Source: Novipirellula herctigrandis
GTDB taxonomy: Bacteria > Planctomycetota > Planctomycetia > Pirellulales > Pirellulaceae
DNA length: 64,000 nt
Assembly (NCBI GenBank): GCA_007859835.1
Contig: SJPJ01000001.1
Coordinates: forward strand, 7,972,853-8,036,852
Reading direction: 5' to 3'
This document shows, piece after piece, positions 25,217 to 32,047 of this stretch (the first letter of the stretch is position 1; every line of letters begins with the position of its first letter). The notes under the pieces are model-generated. The model was not told where the DNA came from, searched no databases, and was given only the letters and a program-made list of their open reading frames with translations. The translations under genes were made by a program, and so were the position numbers.

Positions 25217-27208
25217 GTACTGTCGCCGTGACGTGCGACGAATGATCTCGCTGCGATCAGCTCCGCGAAGCTTTGCCGGTGGCATCGTTTGCATAGAGAA
25301 TGGCTTGCTCGGCATCCCATCGACCAACAGGCGAGCATAGGCTTGGTACTTCGGTAACGCGACTAAGTCAGGTGGTGTCACGTCGCCCGCCAGTTGCGGA
25401 GCAAGGACCTCCGCGTCGGTCGTGCCGACCTGGAAACAAAGCATCGAGCCCACGTTGCCAAAAACCGCTTGCCGAGTCCCCTCCTCCATCTGATCGAGGA
25501 ACTGATTCGCCAAGATTAGATTCAAGCGATACTTCCGAGCCTCGCTTAGTATCGTGCCAAAAGAATCGGTCGCGAAATTCTGAAATTCATCGACGTACAT
25601 GTAAAAATCTTTCCGTTGTGCTTCAGGCACGTCACTGCGACTCATGGCAGCCTGCTGCAGTCCCGTGACAAGTAACGCGCCCAGCAGGGTGCAAGCATCC
25701 TCGCCGATACGGCCTTTGCTGAGATTCACTATGACGATCCGTTCTCGATCCATCGCCTGACGTAGATCAATTCGGCCTGGCACCTGGCCGACGATGGATC
25801 TGAGCAATGGACTAGCCAGAAACTGGCCAACTTTATTCTGGATGGGGGCAACGGCTTCCTCTTTCCACTTAGCCGGTTTGTTGGCGAATTCATCAAGCCA
25901 AAATGCTCTCACCAAAGGGTCGTCAACCTGGTTGACGATCGACTCGCGAAACTTCTCATCGCTGAGCATTCGCATCAACGAAATCAGCGACGTCCCCTTC
26001 ACCTCCACCAAAGCCAAAACGGAATTGCGAAGGATGTGTTCTAGCCTCGGCCCCCAACTATCTCCATACAGCTTCTTGAATGCAGAAACGACACCTGACG
26101 CGGTCAAGCTGGTGTCGGTTCCCTGCCCGCAATGCAGCGGATTGCAAGCCGGCGGGAACGCGCGCTCGCCAGCGTCGAGAAGTAAAACGTCTCCCGTTCG
26201 GTGCTTCGGAACAAACTTCAGAACCTCATCGGCCAGGTCTCCGTGAGGGTCGATCAAACCCACGCCACGACCCGCCGCCATGTCAGACACAATCAATTGC
26301 TGCAGCAAAGTCGACTTCCCCATGCCGGTTTTCCCGATGATTGCCAAGTGGCGACGTCGATCGTCACGTTTGATCCCAAACGGCTGCCGATCGCCACGAA
26401 ACGCCAGCGTCCCCAGTACAGCCGTCCCCGCTTCCTTTTCTGAGCCGATGTGCAAGGGAGCTTCCAGCTCCCTCGAGTCGTTGGTTTTCATCTTCGTGGC
26501 TTTAACATTCACGGTCGAAGGGTGCCATATGGTGGCAAGCTCGACATCATTTAAAGCGAACATAAACGGATAGAACGGGATCGCGTAGAACGACGCCGGC
26601 GTCCCAGATTCGTACTGACCAAACACCGCACGCACTTCACTAAGCCGCTCTTTGGCAAGACGTGACTCGCGACGTGGTGCGTCGACACTGACGCGTAACC
26701 GGCAGCGATAAACCTGATGGTTCGGCTTCTCCGGATCCCCCTTCTTCTCGCACCTGCGAGCGAAAAGTTTACGTCTCAAAAACGAGAGAGGCTTGCACTG
26801 CAATGCGATCATTGCCCGAACCGGATTGCCGTCGGGAGCGATCGCAGCCAAGAGTGAAGCGATCGGATCGGTTACCGAGCGATCCGCTTCATTCCAAAAC
26901 GCACCGTACGGCCGCAAAGAGAAGTAACACGGCCAAAGTGTCAGGGACTTCGATCGCCGACGGTTGATCGGCTTGAGAATAGCGTCGTCTGTCTTGGAAA
27001 TCCTCAAGTCCGGGTAAGCTGCCTGCAGCTCTCTGCCGATCGCGTGGTGATGCTTGGCCTTGCACTGCACGGCCAGCGTAGCGGAACCATCCACAGGCAA
27101 GACAAGAAGCGTGAACGGGTAACGCCCAAGGTTGGCAAAGACCTGCTCGCTATAGCGAATCCCCCTTTCGTTTCCGGCCGTGGAAGTCAACACGAGTAGC
27201 AAAGCCAA
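25160..27208 (-). CDS. Conjugation-type coupling ATPase (TraD/VirD4/HerA-like)
   Basis: The 682-aa protein has a P-loop ATPase core: Walker A in LAIIGKTGMGKSTLLQQLIV (about 290-310), GVGLIDPHGDLADEVL, Walker B in FYMYVDEFQNFATDSFGTIL (about 545), and SEARKYRLNLILANQFLDQM as the sensor region. These features fit type IV coupling proteins that pump DNA in conjugation. The N-terminal 230 residues (e.g. GRYPFTLLVLPVDG) are the variable domain seen in long forms; no clear membrane helix was found. TTG 27208 is the likely start, as a TAG stands 9 nt upstream, so the N-terminus may be slightly shortened. No relaxase or mating-pore gene is in the window. Confidence 0.82.
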   Translation of the reverse strand: MALLLVLTSTAGNERGIRYSEQVFANLGRYPFTLLVLPVDGSATLAVQCKAKHHHAIGRELQAAYPDLRISKTDDAILKPINRRRSKSLTLWPCYFSLRPYGAFWNEADRSVTDPIASLLAAIAPDGNPVRAMIALQCKPLSFLRRKLFARRCEKKGDPEKPNHQVYRCRLRVSVDAPRRESRLAKERLSEVRAVFGQYESGTPASFYAIPFYPFMFALNDVELATIWHPSTVNVKATKMKTNDSRELEAPLHIGSEKEAGTAVLGTLAFRGDRQPFGIKRDDRRRHLAIIGKTGMGKSTLLQQLIVSDMAAGRGVGLIDPHGDLADEVLKFVPKHRTGDVLLLDAGERAFPPACNPLHCGQGTDTSLTASGVVSAFKKLYGDSWGPRLEHILRNSVLALVEVKGTSLISLMRMLSDEKFRESIVNQVDDPLVRAFWLDEFANKPAKWKEEAVAPIQNKVGQFLASPLLRSIVGQVPGRIDLRQAMDRERIVIVNLSKGRIGEDACTLLGALLVTGLQQAAMSRSDVPEAQRKDFYMYVDEFQNFATDSFGTILSEARKYRLNLILANQFLDQMEEGTRQAVFGNVGSMLCFQVGTTDAEVLAPQLAGDVTPPDLVALPKYQAYARLLVDGMPSKPFSMQTMPPAKLRGADRSEIIRRTSRRQYSRPIDSVLRVAAGELRIR

Positions 27209-27306
27209 AAAAGACTAGCACTCGCCGTCACCAAGAGCAAAGCAATGCCCATACTTTGAGACGGGCACCGTGCCGCCACCGTACGGCATCCACCGAAACG
27301 GAAGCG

Positions 27307-27523
27307 TTACTCTCGAAACTGCTTGAGTTCTGCCAAAACATCGTCCAGCTCGGCTGCACTCAACGTATCCTGGGAGCTGCGGCGAACCGTCAGGACATAA
27401 ACGGTGTTGTCCTGGATGGTGTAGATCGCCCGATACGTCTTACGTGTTCCCACGCCAACGGGCTGTTGCCGGAGTTCCAAGGATCGCTTGGAGTTCTCCA
27501 GTACCAATTCAAAAAGAATCCAT
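27307..27523 (-). pseudogene. C-terminal half of ParE/RelE-type toxin, split by an IS
   Basis: Downstream of the IS left end the minus-strand frame reads WILFELVLENSKRSLELRQQ, then KTYRAIYTIQDNTVYVLTVR and ends AELKQFRE. The RxxY..YTI.D.TVYVL.VR pattern is the C-terminal beta-sheet of ParE/RelE toxins. Joined to the fragment at 29523-29682, with one copy of AT at the junction, the codons run without interruption (PERL then WILFE), giving a toxin of about 124 aa. As it stands the fragment has no start and cannot be expressed as a toxin. Confidence 0.85.
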
Positions 27524-27539
27524 GAAGTCCGTGGTTTGA
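27524..27539. repeat. Left terminal inverted repeat of the IS
   Basis: GAAGTCCGTGGTTTGA, exact inverse complement of 29507-29522. It is preceded by AT (27522-27523) of the toxin gene. Confidence 0.9.
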
Positions 27540-27647
27540 GGCGAGTCGGCTGGATACACCTGCTGACCAGGCCGTGATCTCGATCTCTCGATCGGTCACA
27601 ATCAATCGCTCTTAACACGTTGACACCTCAAACCACGGAACTGTCCC

Positions 27648-28910
27648 ATGATAATCTGTTCGCTCGACCTCGGCAAGTTCAAGTCGGTGGCCTGCTTCTT
27701 CGATACCGAAAATCAGACCTACCGATTCGAAACCATCCTCACCAAGGTCTCTCACGTCAATCACCTGTTCGAGTCCAACGATATCGACCTCGTCGTCATG
27801 GAAGCCTGCGGCCCGTCCGGGTGGATCAGCGATGTTTGTCACCAGAGAAAACTCAAAACCATCGTCTGCAGCACCAACGACGAAGCATGGTCCTGGAAGA
27901 ATACCAAGCGAAAGACCGATCGAGACGACGCACTGAGGTTGGCCAAAATGGCCATGATGAAAGATCTTACGTCCGTGCACGTCCCTAGTCCCGAGATCCG
28001 CGAACAGCGAGCGATCATCAAGTATCGAAAAAACCTCGACTACCGGATCACCCGAATCAAAAATGGCATCCGCTCGACCTTCGCCAACCGCGGCATCGAG
28101 ATCGACACTGGAGCACGAGCCTGGAACACCGGCCGCGCCCACATCGACTCCCACCGCAAACCAATCGACCAGTGCGGCCCCGATGACCTCTGGAAGGGAC
28201 AACTCGACAGCGAACTGAAGCAACTCGATGAACTCATCACCGAAATGGAATCGATTGAACAGCGTCTGGAGCTGTTCGCAGTCGACAACGCTCACATCCA
28301 GCGAGTGATGACGATCCCCGGCGTGGGACGCAAAACCGCTGAGATGCTCGTGGCGACAATCGATGATCCGCACCGCTTCAAGAGCGCCCGCCACATCTCT
28401 AGCTATCTCGGGATGACACCCCGGCAGTATCAATCCGGTGAGATGGACCGCTCCGGAAGAATCAGCAAACGCGGCCCACGGATGCTGCGAAGTATGTTGT
28501 TGGAATGTGCCTGGGCGAGCCTGCGTTACAACGAGTGGAGCAAGTTGACGTTCAAGCGTATCCACGGAGGCTCGACCACACGCCGTAAAAAAGCGGGCAT
28601 CGCACTGGCTCGCAAGATCGCGGTGGTTGCTTGGGCCATGATGAGGGACGAAACGAACTGGAATGCGTCGAAGCTGATTGCCGATGTGGAGCAAGTTGGT
28701 GCCCCCGAACCGAACGATGAAGACGCCACGGAAAAAGCCAAGACAGGCAGCAAGGAAGAGGCACCTCGCAACGGAGCAACCGCCCGTCCGCTGCAGCGTG
28801 CCAAGCCGAAGCCGCCCGGGCCGATTCACAGCGAAGAGCCCAAACGAGCAGCGAGCCAACCGAAGAAATCGCCACGGCGCAAAAGCCGTCGCTCACCCAT
28901 GAAAACCTAA
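27648..28910 (+). CDS. IS110-family DEDD transposase/recombinase
   Basis: The 420-aa protein opens with MIICSLDLGKFKSVACFFDT, the first acidic residue of the RuvC-like DEDD domain, and LVVMEACGPSGWISDVC provides the next. TDRDDALRLAKMAM holds the later Asp pair. The C-terminal Tnp_20 domain has MTIPGVGRKTAEMLVATIDD (helix-hairpin-helix) and SGEMDRSGRISKRGPRMLRS, with the catalytic Ser region. The final 90 residues are a Lys/Pro/Arg-rich tail longer than usual. Such enzymes recombine DNA guided by an RNA made from the element's non-coding end. The gene looks intact. Confidence 0.92.
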   Translation: MIICSLDLGKFKSVACFFDTENQTYRFETILTKVSHVNHLFESNDIDLVVMEACGPSGWISDVCHQRKLKTIVCSTNDEAWSWKNTKRKTDRDDALRLAKMAMMKDLTSVHVPSPEIREQRAIIKYRKNLDYRITRIKNGIRSTFANRGIEIDTGARAWNTGRAHIDSHRKPIDQCGPDDLWKGQLDSELKQLDELITEMESIEQRLELFAVDNAHIQRVMTIPGVGRKTAEMLVATIDDPHRFKSARHISSYLGMTPRQYQSGEMDRSGRISKRGPRMLRSMLLECAWASLRYNEWSKLTFKRIHGGSTTRRKKAGIALARKIAVVAWAMMRDETNWNASKLIADVEQVGAPEPNDEDATEKAKTGSKEEAPRNGATARPLQRAKPKPPGPIHSEEPKRAASQPKKSPRRKSRRSPMKT

Positions 28911-29506
28911 CCCAAGCCACTGGCCTCTGTTCCGAGGCCACGCTTCCCTCGAGGGACCACGAATGTCTGACCGAGGCAATCTGCCAACCAGATCAACCTC
29001 GAGATAACGAATGTGACAATCGAGGGAAGCCTTTTCAATCCACCTTTCACCACCCAACCCCGCGTCGCTCCCGGATCGCGACTGACCGACCAAGACGTCC
29101 AAGAGAAGAAAGCTTGAGCCCGATCAGGACTCTGCCTTCGCCAAGATCACTCACCCGCGTGGCCCCAGGATGCTGTTCGTTCTGGCTAGGTCGTGACAAA
29201 GACTGTGACTGGCGATGACCCGAACGCGATAAGCACACGCGATCGGATCATACAGCAGTAGCCAATGAATCAAGCCGACTCGTTAGTACTGCAAGGAATG
29301 ATGAGACGACGCTGTCACTGACAGACTTGGCTGGCCAAGTCAAAGCGTCGACACCTCGAATAGTCGTATAGTACCGAATCGGATCTCGCCAAATCTCACG
29401 AACGCCAAAGTCGGAGGCTCGCCACATCCACACCTCTATCGCATGAAGAAAACAACAGAATCTCTGATGTAGAAAAACTTCCAAAAAAGCGGCCAGTCGC
29501 CACTGG
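28911..29506. ncRNA. Candidate bridge/seek RNA region of the IS
   Basis: These 596 bp between transposase stop and right repeat hold no gene. A perfect 11-bp inverted repeat, GCTTCCCTCGA (28942-28952) with 29020-29030, closes a 67-nt loop that contains two copies of ACGAATGT. Further on, ATAGTCG (29360-29366) equals the 7 nt at the right target junction (29523-29529), and GAATC (29376-29380) recurs in the left target. IS1111-group elements are known to encode their guide RNA downstream of the transposase. The exact RNA ends and strand are not visible. Confidence 0.45.
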
Positions 29507-29522
29507 TCAAACCACGGACTTC
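29507..29522. repeat. Right terminal inverted repeat of the IS
   Basis: TCAAACCACGGACTTC, exact inverse complement of 27524-27539. It is followed by AT (29523-29524) and the N-terminal part of the toxin gene. Confidence 0.9.
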
Positions 29523-29682
29523 ATAGTCGCTCTGGCATCACCTGTAGGCTTTCGTGTTGCTTCTTAACGGCAGCGGACCAGGCTCGAGCCTGCTCAAGAG
29601 ACTGGTGTTCGGTCGCCCAGCAAGAAGCAAACGCCAAAATGTCCTCAAGTGAACGAGGAAGCAATTGGACGGTGAATTTCAT
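29523..29682 (-). pseudogene. N-terminal half of ParE/RelE-type toxin, split by an IS
   Basis: ATG 29682 overlaps the antitoxin stop (ATGA) and reads MKFTVQLLPRSLEDILAFAS, then CWATEHQSLEQARAWSAAVK and HESLQVMPERL before entering the IS, where it meets a stop at once. The first-helix features (R.LEDI..FA.W) fit ParE-type plasmid-stabilisation toxins. Together with 27307-27523 it forms one broken gene. Confidence 0.85.
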
Positions 29683-29948
29683 GTACCGAACTTAGCAACA
29701 AGTTCATCGTCGATCTTCTGGAACGCTTCATCGAGCGGGATGCCCTGCCCGGCTTCCATTTGAGCAATCCCCTCGTCGATCGCCGCCAAGTCTTCGCGCT
29801 CGCGAAGCGCTTGCATGGCCCGTTCGTGAACGTCCAAGTCAACAACAACAAACACACGGTTCGGGTCGCTGGTATCCACAACAGGCAATTTGTCGCCTGA
29901 GGCGTGCAGCGCCTCAGCGAGGTCCGATGTAAGTGGTTTAGGATTCAT
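29679..29948 (-). CDS. Type II antitoxin of the broken ParE/RelE system
   Basis: The 89-aa protein begins at ATG 29948 and overlaps the toxin start by 4 nt, the classical toxin-antitoxin arrangement. The first half (MNPKPLTSDLAEALHASGDK, then VFVVVDLDVHERAMQALRER) matches small Phd/YefM-like antitoxins of Planctomycetes, where the N-terminus binds operator DNA. The acidic C-terminal helix (AAIDEGIAQMEAGQGIPLDE ...) would wrap the toxin. TATACT lies just upstream of the ATG and could be a -10 element. With the toxin split by the IS, the gene is intact but has no local target. FGT ends the protein at 29679. Confidence 0.8.
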   Translation of the reverse strand: MNPKPLTSDLAEALHASGDKLPVVDTSDPNRVFVVVDLDVHERAMQALREREDLAAIDEGIAQMEAGQGIPLDEAFQKIDDELVAKFGT

Positions 29949-30224
29949 GCTCAAAGTATAGCACGCTGCCCCGCGAAAGTCACAAGTAAACCCGCCCCTC
30001 GTGTGCGAACAGCTCAGGGCGGGAGACCTGTCGAAGCCCTTTTCCCTCAGCCGGATTCAAGCCTTTTCCGCAGTCGGCGACAGCCGAAGTCCGCGAGTCC
30101 GAACGCGATACCACATCGCTACGAAGCGGAGAGTTCCCGCGGCGCGGGTGGTAAAGGGTGAGGAGCTGGGCGATACCAAACCCCAACCATACACGAAATT
30201 CCCGCAGATGCTCGGTTTGCTATT

Positions 30225-30695
30225 TTGGTGGAGGGACGCGAGCCGATCGAGATTTCCTCGGAGCTGGTTCAAGACTCTATCGAAGAGGGCGGGAGCTACA
30301 CTTATGGCGACATCACCCCATTTCTGATCCTGTCCCATGTCCTTCGATGGGCGAATCTTAAAGATGAACTAGGACACGAATCCGTGCTGCACCTGGTTCG
30401 ACGAGTTGCCAACGTGCGAGTTCCTTTGATAACGAGCGACTACCGAGATCGGGAACGCCTTCAACATGCTGCCCCGATCAGCATGTACTCATTGAAGAGC
30501 GGCGGATCGCTGGTTGATCCGTGTAACGGCGTTATCGAACCGATAACGGATGCTCTACGACGTATTGCGTTGGAGGCTCCTCAGGCGTTCCAAACATTCG
30601 TCGGGGCGATCATTGACGAGAGTGGGAGCCACTTTCGGTGCTCCACACTACCCTTTATGCAACTCCCAATTTCCTCCTCAAACGCACCATGCTGA
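30225..30695 (+). CDS. Gene fragment of unknown family
   Basis: The frame is open from 30162 with protein-like composition (TIHEIPADARFAILVEGREP, then IEISSELVQDSIEEGGSYTY), but no ATG occurs; TTG 30225 is the first usable start. The region up to VGAIIDES (about 30617) looks real, while the tail overlaps the 3' end of the opposing gene and turns irregular. Both the start and the end therefore seem lost. I do not recognise the family: no membrane segment, no motif. It probably is the middle of a gene cut by rearrangement in this accessory region. Confidence 0.4.
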   Translation: MVEGREPIEISSELVQDSIEEGGSYTYGDITPFLILSHVLRWANLKDELGHESVLHLVRRVANVRVPLITSDYRDRERLQHAAPISMYSLKSGGSLVDPCNGVIEPITDALRRIALEAPQAFQTFVGAIIDESGSHFRCSTLPFMQLPISSSNAPC

Positions 30696-31234
30696 AGCCG
30701 TTCCGAAATGATCCACTGCGCCCCAGTCATTTGTAATTCAGGTTGACTAGAATTCTTCATGGAAAGAATGATTGGAGCAAGCTCTTTCGAATGCGAATGC
30801 AGAGCGTAACGCAGAAAATCGCTAGCGATGTGCGAACTTAGGATCCCATCGCGTTGTTGGGTACTTTCAAGATCACAGCCCGCTAGGAACAGTTGAACGG
30901 CCTTGTTGCGATCGAGATTGAGAATCGGAAAGCAAATATTGATTGCACCCATGCGGACAGAAGGTGACCAATCAGTGATCAATAAATTGATGGTTGATTC
31001 AAAAACTCTGAAGAGCTCGGGTTTATCGAATAAGACTTGACCGATTGCTCTCGGTTTGTCCAACCGAAGCAGGTTAGTGGCGGGCTTATACAAATCAGCA
31101 ATGGCCGCGGAATTGCCCTTGTCACCATCGATCGCCGAACGAATCAGCACCGTTTTAGCATCCAGCCGCACTCCGCTTTGCGTGGGCTTACGGAGATTCT
31201 CGTGGAAGGCCTGAGGTGCCGCAGTGAGATTCAA
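30581..31234 (-). CDS. Fragment of a HEAT-like C-terminal domain, likely from a large NTPase
   Basis: The 217-aa frame contains pairs of helices typical of HEAT-type repeats, for example WSPSVRMGAINICFPILNLD, SDFLRYALHSHSKELAPIIL and LQMTGAQWIISERLQHGAFE, EEIGSCIKGSVEHRK. This arrangement is familiar from the C-terminal helical region of large NACHT-type or other P-loop proteins, often defence-related; the ATPase part is absent. After SVEHRK (about 30632) the sequence stops resembling the family, and there is no gene upstream that could supply the front. It is a remnant rather than a working gene. The opposing fragment meets it at the same point. Confidence 0.45.
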   Translation of the reverse strand: MNLTAAPQAFHENLRKPTQSGVRLDAKTVLIRSAIDGDKGNSAAIADLYKPATNLLRLDKPRAIGQVLFDKPELFRVFESTINLLITDWSPSVRMGAINICFPILNLDRNKAVQLFLAGCDLESTQQRDGILSSHIASDFLRYALHSHSKELAPIILSMKNSSQPELQMTGAQWIISERLQHGAFEEEIGSCIKGSVEHRKWLPLSSMIAPTNVWNA

Positions 31235-31339
31235 ATCGTCAAGGAACTCGCAAGCTATTCTCAGATTTGTGGAACGAGACCGGAACAGCGGTTAGAAAAG
31301 TGGTTCTTTCATAAAGAACCATCTTCCCTTGTGGCGCCC

Positions 31340-31651
31340 ATGCCGTCAGACGAGCGAGTGCCTCAAGAAAAACAGCCAATCCAGAGATCTCGCTTCCCAA
31401 TTAAACACTTGCTTGCTTTCACCACGTTGTTGGCAATCTGTGTCGTGCTACTGATCCAAGGTGTTCGACCACAATCTTCGCACTGGGGATTTGGCGTGGC
31501 TGCGAGTGTGACAATGATGATCGTCACGTTGCTGTATGGCGGCGCGAAGTTCTCATCAAAACGCGGCTCGATTCGGCGAATCGTTCTTGCGGTTGTTTTG
31601 TTAATCGTGATTATTTGGATTTCTTCGATTGGATTCCCTGGTATCAACTGA
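31340..31651 (+). CDS. Small membrane protein, 103 aa
   Basis: Starting at ATG 31340, a short basic segment (QPIQRSRFPIKHLLAFTTLL) leads into three hydrophobic helices: FTTLLAICVVLLIQGV, GFGVAASVTMMIVTLLYGG and IVLAVVLLIVIIWISSIGF. Small proteins of the form RF.(I/L)KHLLAFTTLLAI are frequent in Planctomycetes and sit in the inner membrane; their role is unknown. The frame is open further upstream to 31037, but that part lies opposite the HEAT-like fragment and is not membrane-like. No ribosome site of note is visible. Confidence 0.5.
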   Translation: MPSDERVPQEKQPIQRSRFPIKHLLAFTTLLAICVVLLIQGVRPQSSHWGFGVAASVTMMIVTLLYGGAKFSSKRGSIRRIVLAVVLLIVIIWISSIGFPGIN

Positions 31652-32047
31652 AAGAGCATCAGCCAAGTCCCGTTCAGCCCTCGACCACTTATTCTCACCC
31701 TCACCTGCGGGTGAATAACGAGTTCGCCAACTAGAATTTCAATTCTTGGTGTTGTGACAACGCGGTCCTGCGAATCTCTAACCGATACTGCGGGTGACCC
31801 ACTCAAGTGTTTTTAGCAATTCGCAGCGTGTCTCGATAGAATGAAATGGGTGCAAATTCGCGGCCGAAGTATCTCTCGGACGGAAAGGCGGTGACTAATC
31901 GGAATGTTCTGCCGGAAATTGCGAGTCGCTTTCGCCGCAAGAGGCGCATACATGAAAGGCTGACGTTCAAGCTATGACGTTACGCTTGGCTTGCTCGATA
32001 GTTGAAAATTAAATGGCGAAAACCGTAGCTGATGGCTCAGAACTGAC
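31652..32047. other. Intergenic, no gene seen
   Basis: These 396 bp show no frame with protein-like composition and no clear hairpin. A promoter for the following gene should lie in its right half. Confidence 0.4.

Larger units (their letters stand above)
27524..29522 (+). mobile_element. IS110/IS1111-type insertion sequence, 1999 bp
   Basis: Both ends carry GAAGTCCGTGGTTTGA as perfect 16-bp terminal inverted repeats (27524-27539 and its complement at 29507-29522), flanked on each side by AT, which may be target or a 2-bp duplication. Inside are 108 bp between the left repeat and the transposase ATG, the DEDD transposase, and a 596-bp 3' non-coding stretch. The boundaries are fixed by the interrupted toxin gene: removing 27524-29522 and one AT restores its frame. 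The long downstream non-coding end and end-proximal repeats fit the IS1111 group. Confidence 0.9.

Noticed and set aside
27540-27605. A minus-strand frame beginning MIVTDREIEITAWSAG that looks like the start of a ParE toxin.
   Set aside because: It lies inside the IS left end; the true toxin N-terminus is at 29523-29682 and joins the C-terminal half exactly.
27612-28859. A long antisense frame of 415 codons over the IS transposase.
   Set aside because: It is a shadow of the transposase codons; the plus frame carries all DEDD and Tnp_20 motifs.
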